From Acidobacteriota bacterium (GTDB lineage Bacteria > Acidobacteriota > Terriglobia > Bryobacterales > Bryobacteraceae): DNA of 64,000 nucleotides. The notes under the pieces are model-generated. The model did no database searches. It was given only the letters and a program-made list of their open reading frames with translations, and was not told the DNA's origin. Positions within the stretch are counted from its first letter, which is position 1. Every line of letters begins with the position of its first letter. Positions 17,548 through 26,769 of this stretch are shown here, piece by piece. Made by a program: the position numbers and the translations under genes. The stretch covers positions 1 to 64,000 of the forward strand of contig JAFKEE010000029.1 in assembly GCA_017307505.1 (NCBI GenBank). Reading direction: 5' to 3'.

Positions 17548-17611
17548 TGAAGTCGTCTCCCCTCTTTGCGGAAGCGGTTGTCCCAGCCGCCCCGACCCAG
17601 TAATCCCTAGA

Positions 17612-17680
17612 CCCGGGTTCGCCCGGGACTCGAAGAGTGGAATTAATTAGAGCACCGTTGGCCTCGACTCGCAAGTCGAG
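17612..17680 (-). terminator. Two strong hairpins downstream of the MBL hydrolase gene
   Basis: CTCGACT (17663-17669) pairs with AGTCGAG (17674-17680), and CCCGGG (17612-17617) pairs with CCCGGG (17622-17627). They lie 75-145 bases beyond the stop of the MBL hydrolase and before the sulfotransferase start. No T-tract, so termination is likely but not certain. Confidence 0.45.
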
Positions 17681-17754
17681 CTAGCAAGAATCAGCAGAAG
17701 GACAGGTTGTTGCCCCGAATGGGCGTGGTGGAGCGGAACGGCCTCGGCTTCCGG

Positions 17755-18678
17755 TTAGTAAACCGTCAGGTCCTGACCATTGACGACGATCCCGTGATAG
17801 GTCCGGCGGATCTCTTTGACGAGATCCACTTCCTGCTGAGGGCCGAAGTAGAGCTGATGGTAGAGCACGAGCAGCTTTGGTTTGGACTTCGCCGCAAGTT
17901 CCGCCAACTGCTTCGTGGAGGTGTGGAAGTTCGCGTGGTACCGGCCGCGCCGCTGGCCGAAGACCAGGTCGAAACGGTCTGCAGAATAGACCTCATGGAC
18001 CAGAACATCGCATTGCCGGCAGGCTTCGGCAATGCTCTCACTTAGCGCCGTATCCCCGGAGATCACGATGGAACGCCCTCCGGCTTCAATGGCGTAGCCA
18101 AACGCCTGGGGCCACGAGCCGTGCGGCACGGCCAGCGCGCGCACCGAGATGTTCTCGTCCTTGTAGACAGGACCCGCGCCTTCGATCTCATGGACGACGG
18201 GCTCAAGGGTGCGCTTGTTCAGCCCCTCAAAGCCTTCTGTCCTGACCTGGATGTCGGCCCCATAGGCTTCCATCAGATGGGAGGTCATGGCCGCGATGCC
18301 TTTGGGACCGAACACCTGCAGCGGCTGGCGCCGTCCCACCACCCAGGGCGTAAGGAGCAAATCCGGATAGCCCAGAGTGTGATCGGAGTGTAAATGAGTG
18401 AAGAAGACGTGGGTGAGGTTGGTAGCGTCGAGGGCCTCAATACCGAATTTCCCGGAAGCGGCCTGGGCCCGGCGGACCACTCCGGGTCCGGCGTCGAACA
18501 GATAGCTGTGCCCGTTGACCACTACAGCGACACAGGGGCCTGAGCTCGAAGGGTCCGGGATGGGGGTTCCGGTGCCCAGGAGGACCACTTTCGCTGGTTC
18601 GGCGGCGCCGGCGGAGGTTCCGGCACCAAGGAACCCGGCAAACAGTACCAGAAGACTCGTGGGTTTGGGTAGCGGCAT
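17755..18678 (-). CDS. Exported MBL-fold hydrolase (AtsA/RNase Z-like)
   Basis: 307 residues with a signal peptide (LLVLFAGFLGAGTSAGAA). The metallo-beta-lactamase metal motifs are clear: VVLLGTGTPIPDPSSSGPC, LFDAGPGV, then FFTHLHSDHTLGY (HxHxDH), VISGDTALSES (metal Asp) and LVLYHQLYF (final His). The LGTGTP start and overall order match the RNase Z/alkylsulfatase-like AtsA branch, and export excludes a tRNA-processing job. Sulfate-ester hydrolysis is therefore a reasonable but unproven guess, supported by the sulfotransferase and arylsulfotransferase-like genes nearby. Its start is 44 bp from the divergent MFS gene. Confidence 0.8.
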   Translation of the reverse strand: MPLPKPTSLLVLFAGFLGAGTSAGAAEPAKVVLLGTGTPIPDPSSSGPCVAVVVNGHSYLFDAGPGVVRRAQAASGKFGIEALDATNLTHVFFTHLHSDHTLGYPDLLLTPWVVGRRQPLQVFGPKGIAAMTSHLMEAYGADIQVRTEGFEGLNKRTLEPVVHEIEGAGPVYKDENISVRALAVPHGSWPQAFGYAIEAGGRSIVISGDTALSESIAEACRQCDVLVHEVYSADRFDLVFGQRRGRYHANFHTSTKQLAELAAKSKPKLLVLYHQLYFGPQQEVDLVKEIRRTYHGIVVNGQDLTVY

Positions 18679-18721
18679 GAATCAAACCATTTCGATCGGC
18701 GTTCCGGCCGGAGGGTGTATT

Positions 18722-20251
18722 ATGGCCCAATCCTTACTCCTCTGGGAAGTAGATTACCGAAAGGGGCCAGCCTTGAAGTCTCCGCCGTCGCCACCCGTGC
18801 CATCCACCCCCGCGGGCCAGCAGGTCCGCCCACCCGAAACACCGGATCCGGGGCGATGGAGAGCGCTGGCCGTGGTGCTGGCCGCGGCCTTCCTTGTCGG
18901 CCTCGACTTCTTCGTCGTGAACGTGTCCATCCCGTCGATCCGGACCACTCTGCACGCGACGTTCGCTGAAGTCCAACTGGTGATTGCGAGCTATGGCCTG
19001 ACGTACGGGGTGTTACTGATCTCGGGGGGACGGCTGGGCGACATCTACGGCCGAAAGCGGATGTTTATCTGGGGCGTGGTGGCGTTCACTCTGGCGTCGC
19101 TGCTTTGCGGCCTCGCGCCGACGCCTCTCTTCCTCATCGCCGCGCGGGCCGTACAGGGCATCTCCGGCGCGATGCTGTTCCCTCAGGTTCTCTCGATCAT
19201 GCAGATCACTTTTCCGCAGAGCGAACGAGCCAAGGCGTTCGGCCTGTTTGGGACTGTGATCGGCACGTCGTCGTTTTCAGGCAATGTGCTGGGCGGGCTG
19301 CTGGTGAGTGCGGACTTCTTCGGGCTGAGCTGGCGGCCTATCTTCCTTATCAATCTTCCGATCGGACTTCTGACGGTGCTCGCGGCCATGAAGTTTCTGA
19401 AGGAGTCGCGCTCGCCAAAGGCCCGCCGGCTCGACCTGGTGGGTGTCGCCCTGATGACACTTGCGCTGACGATGCTGCTCTATCCCCTGATTCAGGGGCG
19501 GGAAGCCGGTTGGCCTGTATGGGCCTTTGTCTGCCTGGCGGCATTCCTGCCCGTCATGGCGATCTTCGTCAAGTACGAGCAATGGGTGACGAATCGGGGT
19601 GGTTCGCCTCTGGTGGAACTGGCCCTCTTCCACGACCCGGCATTCGTCATCGGCCTGTTCAGCGGGGTTTGCTTCTTCAGCGGAGCCGCGGCCTTCTTCC
19701 TGATTTTCACGATCTTCCTGCAGAACGGAATCGGCTACTCCCCGCGAGAGGCCGGGCTGACTCTAGCCTGGTTCGCCATCGCTTTCCTGGGGAGTTCCCT
19801 GGCCTCGATGCGAGTGCAGCCCCACATCGGCAGCAGGATCATCAATCTGGGTGCTGCCCTCATGATGACCGGGCTCTCCCTGCTGCTAATGCGCACAGCG
19901 GCCAGTGGTGCCGCGCTATCTGGCCTCGACCTGGGGCCGATCCTCCTGCTGTATGGCACTGGGCAAGGCTTCGTCATGCCAACGCTCATCAGTACGATTC
20001 TGATCAACATCAAAGGGCACGACGCCGGCTCGGCCTCCGGCGTTCTCAGCACCGTGCAGCAAGTTTCGTTCGCCACTGGTGTGGCGGTCATCGGGACCGT
20101 GTTCTTTAGCGCGCTGGGCAGCTCGACATCGGTGGAGGCCTTCATTCATTCCCTGCGAGTGGCCTTCACCGTGAACATTTCGCTGCTGTCCGTGACTTTC
20201 CTGCTGATGTTCAGGATCCCTCGCTTCCCGGCGCGGGAGGTCCACCATTAG
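18722..20251 (+). CDS. MFS exporter, DHA2 (EmrB-like, 14-helix) family
   Basis: 509 residues. After a Pro-rich cytosolic N-terminus of about 50 residues come some 14 membrane segments. Motif A appears as GGRLGDIYGRKRMF, the first helix as VGLDFFVVNVSIPSI (the D-x-x-V-V-N-V-A-L-P type of DHA2), and motif C-like glycine-rich stretches follow (GTVIGTSSFSGNVLGGLL). Expected: proton-driven export of drugs or hydrophobic metabolites. The GGAGGG at 18710-18715, six bases before ATG 18722, fixes the start; the frame stays open further upstream but overlaps the divergent MBL gene. A role in exporting sulfated products is only positional inference. Confidence 0.88.
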   Translation: MAQSLLLWEVDYRKGPALKSPPSPPVPSTPAGQQVRPPETPDPGRWRALAVVLAAAFLVGLDFFVVNVSIPSIRTTLHATFAEVQLVIASYGLTYGVLLISGGRLGDIYGRKRMFIWGVVAFTLASLLCGLAPTPLFLIAARAVQGISGAMLFPQVLSIMQITFPQSERAKAFGLFGTVIGTSSFSGNVLGGLLVSADFFGLSWRPIFLINLPIGLLTVLAAMKFLKESRSPKARRLDLVGVALMTLALTMLLYPLIQGREAGWPVWAFVCLAAFLPVMAIFVKYEQWVTNRGGSPLVELALFHDPAFVIGLFSGVCFFSGAAAFFLIFTIFLQNGIGYSPREAGLTLAWFAIAFLGSSLASMRVQPHIGSRIINLGAALMMTGLSLLLMRTAASGAALSGLDLGPILLLYGTGQGFVMPTLISTILINIKGHDAGSASGVLSTVQQVSFATGVAVIGTVFFSALGSSTSVEAFIHSLRVAFTVNISLLSVTFLLMFRIPRFPAREVHH

Positions 20252-20284
20252 CCAGCCAATGGAGCCCGGTGCGCCGGGATCCGG

Positions 20285-22138
20285 CTAGCGGGCCGGCGGA
20301 GTGTAAAGGTCTGCGACTCTGTTGCTCCGGTAGATCATGGCTCCGGTGGTCTCCAGGGCGAAAACCACCTTACCCTGGGGGGTCACTTCCAGCGATTGTC
20401 CGGCAAATGAGATGCCCTGCAGCAGGGAACCGGTGGTGAAGTGGAAGTTCCCATTGCTGAGGCGTTGCGCCGAGCCAACCCAGGGCGCATACACCCCAAG
20501 ATCGGTGTTCATGACCAGGGTTGCCGTCCGAGCCTTCTCGTCGATTTTCCAATACTGGCCGCGGGTGTGGGCAGTGGGGTCCTTCTTCTTGCGCCGCTGG
20601 CCGTTGTCGAGCAGCAGCAGCGTGTCGGAGTTCGGGGGCTCGAACCCGGCGTCGTGCTGATAGGAGAACCAGGGCGCCTTTTCGCCGGTATCCACCTTCA
20701 AGTCTCCGTCTTCGCCTAACCGCCAGAGCACCTTGCCCGAGCCCTTGCCGTCCTGGTAGTCGATCTTAGCCACCCAGTCCTGCTCCGGCATGGACAGCAC
20801 CAGATTGCCGTCCTGGCGGCTGTAAGCGAGCGCATTGCCGTGCAGCCAGTCGTTTGCGACGGGCGCGAGGAATACCGGGGCGCATCCACCTCCGCCCACG
20901 GGGCCGCGGCATTTGTCGTCGCCGCGCGCGGCCCTGGAGACATCGAGATGGTCCAAGGCGTTCCACATCCATCTCACCTGCAGGTCCTCATCGAGGTCGA
21001 GGATGAGCACTGAGACGACATCGATGGGGTCCTCGGAACCCTGGGCGCCGTCGGGCATCATGCGTTCCAGACTGGCGATGGCAATGGTATGGCCGTTGGG
21101 AAGGCGAATCGCATCGTGATGGAAGCCCGGGACGCACTGCTGCCCGTTGGGTTTGCAGACGGAGTGGATGCCACGCTGTTCCAACTGGTCGGCCACGCTC
21201 GCGATGTTTGTTTCGCGGATTGTGTTGCCCACCAGGTCCACTTCGGAGAGGACCTGCGTGCGGCTGTTTTCCTCATTGATGCCGCCGCTAAAGACCAGAA
21301 AGCGTCCGCCGGGGAGCATGCGAGTGAGAGAGCGGTCGCTGAGTGGCAGGTACCACACCAGGTTGCCGTTGAGATCTGTGGCAATGGGCCGCTGGACAGG
21401 CAGTTCGATGCTGTAGACCAGAAAGGGCTCGGTCGAGGAGGCGGCGGAGTCGCGCGGCGTCACCACTTTGAGCGGTGCGTAGTTCCCGTCGGCGATGCCC
21501 GTGTGGAAGGTAACAGGGGGTCCGGGCCGGGCGGAATCGCCGGTCAGCACCTCGGCGCGCATCTGGTAGGTGGTGTCGGCGAGCATCCCGGCGACGTAGA
21601 TATTGCTGCTGCGAGTTCCGGAACAGGGCTGGCTGCCGGTATGCTGATCCTTCCCTGCCTCGCCTTCCCGATGGAAGGCCACCCGGAAGCGGCTACCTTC
21701 CGGACAGGCTGGAGCGCTGAACAAGGCAACGAGCGGATTGGCGGTCGGTGTCGCCACTGGCGTCTGCCCGGAGGCTCGCGCCAGAACGCGAAATGGAAGT
21801 TCGGCTTCAGCCGTCAGCTTCGAGGTGACGTTTTTCATCGTCACTTTCACACGGGCCTCATGTTCGTACAGTTCGGGGCGCCAGGCAAAACTCTGCTGGG
21901 GGCTGTAATCCCTAACCACCCGGAAGGCGGCCCCATCCACGCTCACGCTGTAGCGAAAGCGGTATTTCCCCATCAGCTTGAGCGGTTCGCCTTCCTCCCT
22001 GGGCATTGCCGTGAGCCCGATGACGGTTCCGACTTTTTGAGGAGACGGCAGACTCGACACGAGACCAACTGCCGGGGCGCTCCAGCAGACGGGAAACGAG
22101 GCAACGACGGTAAGGGCGAACAGCACGGGCGTTTTCAT
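20285..22138 (-). CDS. Arylsulfotransferase (ASST)-like exported protein, copy 1
   Basis: 617 residues with a signal peptide (FALTVVASFPVCWSA). Residues 20-240 are an Ig/fibronectin-like N-terminal region (YRFRYSVSVDGAAFRVVRDY). The rest is a propeller with the ASST pattern: GFHHDAIRLPNGHT (His340-His341), WLHGNALAYS (His433-x-Asn435), MPEQDWVAKID and SYQHDAGFEPP (His495), matching by order the active-site histidines of PAPS-independent aryl-sulfate sulfotransferases. That family moves sulfate between phenols in the periplasm. It pairs with a second copy at 23039 on the other side of the TauE/SafE gene. Start 22138 gives the signal peptide. Activity is plausible but unproven. Confidence 0.8.
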   Translation of the reverse strand: MKTPVLFALTVVASFPVCWSAPAVGLVSSLPSPQKVGTVIGLTAMPREEGEPLKLMGKYRFRYSVSVDGAAFRVVRDYSPQQSFAWRPELYEHEARVKVTMKNVTSKLTAEAELPFRVLARASGQTPVATPTANPLVALFSAPACPEGSRFRVAFHREGEAGKDQHTGSQPCSGTRSSNIYVAGMLADTTYQMRAEVLTGDSARPGPPVTFHTGIADGNYAPLKVVTPRDSAASSTEPFLVYSIELPVQRPIATDLNGNLVWYLPLSDRSLTRMLPGGRFLVFSGGINEENSRTQVLSEVDLVGNTIRETNIASVADQLEQRGIHSVCKPNGQQCVPGFHHDAIRLPNGHTIAIASLERMMPDGAQGSEDPIDVVSVLILDLDEDLQVRWMWNALDHLDVSRAARGDDKCRGPVGGGGCAPVFLAPVANDWLHGNALAYSRQDGNLVLSMPEQDWVAKIDYQDGKGSGKVLWRLGEDGDLKVDTGEKAPWFSYQHDAGFEPPNSDTLLLLDNGQRRKKKDPTAHTRGQYWKIDEKARTATLVMNTDLGVYAPWVGSAQRLSNGNFHFTTGSLLQGISFAGQSLEVTPQGKVVFALETTGAMIYRSNRVADLYTPPAR

Positions 22139-22239
22139 ACTTGGTAGATCAGTATGACATGCACCTGGCGCGGCCATGCCCGATTTGCTGTTATTATGTT
22201 CCGACCGCCTGACCGGGGGGCCAGGATCACAAGAAGTCG

Positions 22240-22986
22240 ATGGAATTCCTACTGGGCTTTCTGATTGCGGCCGCCGTCGGGTTGACGGGGGTCGGCGCGG
22301 GCAGCATTACGGCACCCGTCCTGATCCTGTTCTTCAACGTCACGCCAGCGCTGGCTGTCGGCACAGCCCTCAGCTTCGCCGCGGCCATTAAATTTGCCGT
22401 GCTGCCGGTGTACCTGAAGCGGCGGCAAGTGAACTATCGCATCCTGCGCCTGCTGTGCGCGGGCGGGGTTCCCGGCGTGCTCTTCGGGTTTTACGTCATG
22501 GACAACCTGGATGCCAGCCACTACCAGCGAGTGATCTTCGGGATGCTGGGTATCACGATCATGGCTGTATCGCTGGCCAACCTGTTCCGGGCCATCCGGA
22601 ACCGGACCCCGATCAGCGGGACCGATCATGCGCGATGGCTGCCTCCGATCGCCGCGCTGATTGGCGGCGAAGTGGGATTCTCTTCCGCTGGAGCCGGGGC
22701 GATGGGTGCGGTGGCCCTGTTGAACCTGACGAGTCTGACACCGGCCCAAGTGGTCGGCACGGACATGGTGTTCGGACTTGTGATTTCGATCCTCGGGGGA
22801 GGGCTTCATCTGAACGCCGGCCATTTCAATTCATCCATACTGATGAAGCTGGTCGCCGGCGGCATCCTCGGCGCGATCAGTGGTGCAGCGCTTTCTTCGG
22901 TGGTACCCCCGCGGCCGCTGCGATTGGCCCTTTGCGTCTGGCTGGCGATCCTTGGATTGCAGTTGTGTTGGAAAGCTCTCCTGTAG
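22240..22986 (+). CDS. TauE/SafE-family membrane transporter
   Basis: 248 residues with about eight membrane helices in two repeats, each opening with the family's glycine-rich motif (AAAVGLTGVGAGSITAPVLI near residue 10, and IGGEVGFSSAGAGAMGAVAL in the second half). TauE/SafE proteins export sulfite, sulfoacetate or related organosulfur anions. It sits between two divergently arranged ASST-like genes and upstream of cysDNC, so sulfur-anion transport is a reasonable inference. It ends 52 bases before the second ASST gene on the same strand. Confidence 0.88.
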   Translation: MEFLLGFLIAAAVGLTGVGAGSITAPVLILFFNVTPALAVGTALSFAAAIKFAVLPVYLKRRQVNYRILRLLCAGGVPGVLFGFYVMDNLDASHYQRVIFGMLGITIMAVSLANLFRAIRNRTPISGTDHARWLPPIAALIGGEVGFSSAGAGAMGAVALLNLTSLTPAQVVGTDMVFGLVISILGGGLHLNAGHFNSSILMKLVAGGILGAISGAALSSVVPPRPLRLALCVWLAILGLQLCWKALL

Positions 22987-23024
22987 GCTTTCATATATAT
23001 CTTTCCAGAATGTCTTGTGTATGG

Positions 23025-23030
23025 CATACT
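23025..23030 (+). promoter_or_regulatory. -10-like box before ASST copy 2
   Basis: CATACT ends 8 bases before the ATG at 23039. A CATACT also ends 12 bases before the start of ASST copy 1, on the minus strand. Together with the short spacing this suggests near-leaderless transcripts for both paralogues. Confidence 0.4.
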
Positions 23031-23038
23031 ACAGGGCC

Positions 23039-24880
23039 ATGCGGGACATTCTGGGTCGACTGTTCGCTTTCTCTCTGTTGGCAGGCAGTGTTGCCGCGGC
23101 ACCATTGGCCGTACATCTGCACGCAACGTTGCCCTCGCCTCAACCCGTGGGCGTTTCCATCGGTTTGACGCCGCGAGTCGATAACGCGGTCGGGCTGCAC
23201 ACCTACCGCTATTCCGTCAGCGTCAACGGTGGACCGTTCCGGGTGGTGCGGGACTTCAGCCAGGACAAGGAATTTGTCTGGAGCCCGGAGCTATACGAAC
23301 ACGATGCAGCCATCCACCTGATTGCCCGCAACAACAAGACCAAGGAAGTGGCAGAGGATGAACTGCGGTTCCGCATCGTGCCCAGGGCGACCGCAAAGGG
23401 CCCGGTGGTGACCCCGACGGCCCACCCGCTGGTGGCGCTGTTCAGCGCTCCACCCTGTCCGGAAGGTAGCCAGTTCCACGTCTCCTTCCAGGCAGTAGGC
23501 GAGCAGACACTGGCTCGCACCCCCGACCAGCCCTGTGGAGGGACCCTGAGCAGCAACGTTTATGTAGCAGGGATGCGCGCCGCCACGGATTACCGGCTGC
23601 GGGCGGAGGTGGTGACTGGCGGGACAACAAAACCGGGCACCTGGCTGCCGTACCAGACCGGCATACTCGACGGCGACTTCTCGCCGGTTTCCGTCGCGGT
23701 GCCCCGTGCGGGCGGCAAACCGGCCACCGAACCGGTGCTGGTCTTCAGCGCCGCGTCGGTCGCCTCCGGGCGGCGGCCATTTGCAGTCGACCTGGAAGGC
23801 CGGATCATCTGGTACATGCGGTCAGCCGACTTCCTGACCCGGATTGTTCCCGGGGGCCGCTTCCTGGCCCTGGCGGAGGGACAGAACTCCGTCAACTCGA
23901 TGCGCCGATTGCAGGTGCTGCGCGAAACAGACCTCGCCGGAAACGTCATTCGTGAGACGAACATTGGACGGGTCGCCGAACAGCTGGAACTTCGTGGGAT
24001 TCACTCCGACTGTCAAAAAGGCGGCAAGGAGTGCGTGCCCGGCTTCCATCACGAAGCCATCCGGCTGCCGAACGGGCACACCCTGGCAATTGCCGGACTC
24101 GAACGGATCATGCCGGCAGGGACCCAGGGTTCGAAGGAGCCCGTCAATGTCCTCGGTGACATCGTGGTAGACCTCGACCAGGACTTCCAGGTGACCGGCG
24201 TTTGGAACACGTTCGATCATTTCGACGTAAAGCGGGCGTCGGTGTATGACGCCAAGTGCAAGGAAGGCCGTGGAAGCGGGGGCTGCCCGCCCATCTTCCT
24301 CACCGCCGAGGCAAATGGATGGACCCACAGCAATTCGCTCAACTATATCGCCTCGACCGGGGACTTCCTGATCTCCATGCCCGAACAGAACTGGGTCCTC
24401 AAGGTCGACTGGAAGAACGGAAAAGGCAGTGGCAAGGTCCTCTGGCGGCTGGGCAAGGACGGCGATTTCACAGCGAAGTCGGACGATCCCAGCCCCTGGT
24501 TCTCCTACCAGCACGACGCGGGCTTTGAACCGGCGGGCTCGAACATCCTGACGATTCTGGACGATGGCCACGTCCGCTACGAGCACGACAAGAACGCCCA
24601 CAATCGGGGCCAGGCGTGGCGGCTCGACGAGGAAAAGCTGACAGCGACGCCCATCCTGAACGCGGATCTCGGCGTTTACGCCATCGCGGTGGGCTCGGCG
24701 CAGACCCTGAAGAATGGCGGATACAGCTTTGAGGCCGGCTTCATCAATCCCGCTTCCCCCTATGGACGCACCGTCGAGACGGATGCCGACGGCAAGGTAG
24801 TTTACGCGGTCGACGTGGAGGGGATTGTTGTGTACCGCAGCTACCGGGTCAGCGATATGTACTCGGCGCCGATCAAGTAG
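23039..24880 (+). CDS. Arylsulfotransferase (ASST)-like exported protein, copy 2
   Basis: 613 residues, clearly paralogous to the gene at 20285-22138 over its whole length: signal peptide (LFAFSLLAGSVAAAP), Ig-like N-terminal region (YRYSVSVNGGPFRVVRDF), then the propeller with GFHHEAIRLPNGHT (His337-His338), WTHSNSLNYI (His430-x-Asn432), MPEQNWVLKVD and SYQHDAGFEP (His492). The histidines align with those of copy 1, so both copies look intact. An ATG at 23021 would add six residues; 23039 is kept because it begins the signal peptide. It is followed after 11 bases by the PHP gene, so they are probably cotranscribed. Acceptor and donor are unknown. Confidence 0.8.
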   Translation: MRDILGRLFAFSLLAGSVAAAPLAVHLHATLPSPQPVGVSIGLTPRVDNAVGLHTYRYSVSVNGGPFRVVRDFSQDKEFVWSPELYEHDAAIHLIARNNKTKEVAEDELRFRIVPRATAKGPVVTPTAHPLVALFSAPPCPEGSQFHVSFQAVGEQTLARTPDQPCGGTLSSNVYVAGMRAATDYRLRAEVVTGGTTKPGTWLPYQTGILDGDFSPVSVAVPRAGGKPATEPVLVFSAASVASGRRPFAVDLEGRIIWYMRSADFLTRIVPGGRFLALAEGQNSVNSMRRLQVLRETDLAGNVIRETNIGRVAEQLELRGIHSDCQKGGKECVPGFHHEAIRLPNGHTLAIAGLERIMPAGTQGSKEPVNVLGDIVVDLDQDFQVTGVWNTFDHFDVKRASVYDAKCKEGRGSGGCPPIFLTAEANGWTHSNSLNYIASTGDFLISMPEQNWVLKVDWKNGKGSGKVLWRLGKDGDFTAKSDDPSPWFSYQHDAGFEPAGSNILTILDDGHVRYEHDKNAHNRGQAWRLDEEKLTATPILNADLGVYAIAVGSAQTLKNGGYSFEAGFINPASPYGRTVETDADGKVVYAVDVEGIVVYRSYRVSDMYSAPIK

Positions 24881-24891
24881 AAGGACGTTCA

Positions 24892-25767
24892 GTGATCGAC
24901 CTACACACCCATACGGATCGCTCAGATGGATCGACCGCACCCGAAGACCTGGTTCGGCAGGCGATGGCTGAGGGACTGCAGGCCCTGGGCATCGCGGACC
25001 ACGACACGCTCGCCGGCTATGAGGCGGCGCTGCCATTCGCCGCGGATTGCGGGCTGGAACTAATCTGTGCCGTCGAGCTGAGCACGCGTCCCAGTGAAGT
25101 CCGCGAGCCGGGTAAAAGGGAGCGTTCCGTTCACGTGTTGGGCTACTGGCTGACGGAGCCGCCCACGGCGGAGTTCCGGTGCTGGCTGGAGACGCAACAG
25201 AGCAGCCGCCGCCGGCGCAATGCCGATCTGATACTGAAGCTGCAGCAACTGGGTGTTTCCATCAGGATCGAAGAGGCAGAGGTCTATGGGCGCAACCAGG
25301 TGGGGCGTCCCCACATTGCCCGCGTGTTGTGCGACAAAGGCTACGTTTCGACAATTCAACAGGCCTTCGACGTCTACCTGGCCGACGACGCGCAGGCGGC
25401 CGTGGAGCGGGATGAGCCGACCCTGGAAGAGGGAATCCGGCTGATTCAGGAATCGGGGGGCATGTCGTCGCTGGCCCACCCGGTGAGGCTGCCCCAGAGG
25501 GGCTCCGAACTGGTGAGACTTGTGGAGCGTCTGGCCGACGCCGGATTGCAGGGGATTGAGGTCTTTCACAGCGAGCACTCGGCGGCCGATTGTGCGGAGT
25601 ATGCGGAGCTTGCCAGGCGATTCGATCTGATCCCGACGGGGGGGTCGGATTTCCATGGGGAGAATAAGCCAGGTATCCGGCTGGGCCAGGGCATCAATGG
25701 AAACGCCTGCCTTCCCTATGGTTTCCTGGAACAGATGCGGGAGTTGTGCACGGTGAAGCGCCTCTGA
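24892..25767 (+). CDS. PHP-domain phosphoesterase (YciV/RNase AM-like)
   Basis: 291 residues, cytosolic. The PHP metal motifs are complete: MIDLHTHTDRSDG (HxH), IADHDT, CAVELST (metal Glu), AHPVR and GGSDFHG with the final D-x-H. The order and length match the YciV/TrpH group, which hydrolyses short nucleic acids and 3',5'-phosphates; some of these hydrolyse pAp, the by-product of PAPS-dependent sulfotransfer. That makes it a natural partner of the PAPS genes just downstream, an inference from position and family. It starts at GTG with AAGGA upstream, 11 bases after the ASST stop. Confidence 0.83.
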   Translation: MIDLHTHTDRSDGSTAPEDLVRQAMAEGLQALGIADHDTLAGYEAALPFAADCGLELICAVELSTRPSEVREPGKRERSVHVLGYWLTEPPTAEFRCWLETQQSSRRRRNADLILKLQQLGVSIRIEEAEVYGRNQVGRPHIARVLCDKGYVSTIQQAFDVYLADDAQAAVERDEPTLEEGIRLIQESGGMSSLAHPVRLPQRGSELVRLVERLADAGLQGIEVFHSEHSAADCAEYAELARRFDLIPTGGSDFHGENKPGIRLGQGINGNACLPYGFLEQMRELCTVKRL

Positions 25768-25847
25768 ATGAGCCGGCATCCGGTTTCAACATTCGAGGTT
25801 GATAGTGCACGCGCGGGGTGGTGACTGATGGATTTCGAGGGAGCAGA

Positions 25848-26768
25848 ATGACAGGCAGTACGACGGCAGGCTTGACGCTTACGCACCTGCGGATGCTGGA
25901 AGCGGAGAGCATCCACATACTCCGTGAGGTAGCGGCGGAGTTCCAGCGGCCTGTCATGCTCTACTCCATCGGCAAGGACTCGTCGGTGATGGTGCGCCTG
26001 GCGCAGAAGGCCTTCCATCCGGGCAAGATTCCCTTCCCTCTGCTGCACGTGGACACGACTTACAAGTTTCGGGAGATGATCGAGTTTCGCGATCGCTTCT
26101 GCGCCGACATCGGGGCGCGGCTCATTGTTCACACGAACAGGGCGGCCGTCGACGCCGGAGCTAATCCCTTCGATCTCGGAACGCAGAAGTGCTGCGGGCT
26201 GCTCAAAACCCGGGCGCTGCTGGACGCCTTGGCCGAGGGCGATTTCGATGCGGCGATCGGCGGCGCCCGCCGGGACGAGGAGAAATCGCGAGCCAAGGAG
26301 CGGGTCTACTCGTTTCGGGATTCGCACGGGCAGTGGGATCCCAAGAACCAGCGACCGGAGCTATGGAATCTCTTCAACTCGCGTTTGAACCCCGGTGAGA
26401 GCATCCGCGTCTTCCCGTTATCCAATTGGACCGAGTTGGATGTCTGGCAGTACATCCATCTGGAGAACATCCCGATTGTGCCGCTCTATTTCGCCAAGGA
26501 GCGCGAGATGATCGTGCGGGGTTCCTCCCTGATTCCCGTCGAAGTCGATATTCCGTTGCGGCCGGGCGAAAGGAAGGAACGCGTGATGTGCCGCATGCGC
26601 TCACTCGGCTGCAGCCCGTGTACCGGCGCCATCTACTCGGAGGCAGACACGTTGCCGAAGATCATCGAAGAGATGATCCTGGTGCGGCGTTCCGAGCGAG
26701 AGAACCGGGTGATCGATTTCGACCAGGAAGGCTCCATGGAGCTGAAGAAGCGGGAAGGGTATTTCTAA
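25848..26768 (+). CDS. cysD: Sulfate adenylyltransferase subunit 2
   Basis: 306 residues, the usual length. The PP-loop is [10 protein letters not shown] (residues 39-48), followed by [38 protein letters not shown] and the C-terminal [15 protein letters not shown]. CysD makes adenosine 5'-phosphosulfate from ATP and sulfate with the GTPase CysN. ATG 25848 has GGGAG upstream; an earlier in-frame start at 25818 adds only non-conserved residues. The stop is one base before the GTG of cysN, so the two are translationally linked. No PAPS reductase (cysH) lies in the window, so PAPS may be meant for sulfotransfer here. Confidence 0.96.
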   Translation: MTGSTTAGLTLTHLRMLEAESIHILREVAAEFQRPVMLYSIGKDSSVMVRLAQKAFHPGKIPFPLLHVDTTYKFREMIEFRDRFCADIGARLIVHTNRAAVDAGANPFDLGTQKCCGLLKTRALLDALAEGDFDAAIGGARRDEEKSRAKERVYSFRDSHGQWDPKNQRPELWNLFNSRLNPGESIRVFPLSNWTELDVWQYIHLENIPIVPLYFAKEREMIVRGSSLIPVEVDIPLRPGERKERVMCRMRSLGCSPCTGAIYSEADTLPKIIEEMILVRRSERENRVIDFDQEGSMELKKREGYF

Positions 26769-26769
26769 C

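Noticed and set aside
21089-22147. Long plus-strand frame opposite ASST copy 1
   Set aside because: Antisense shadow: Gly/His/Arg/Val-rich, no known domain. The opposite strand encodes a clear ASST-like protein with a signal peptide.
23822-25036. Long minus-strand frame opposite ASST copy 2 and the PHP gene
   Set aside because: It crosses two well-supported genes and has shadow-type composition.
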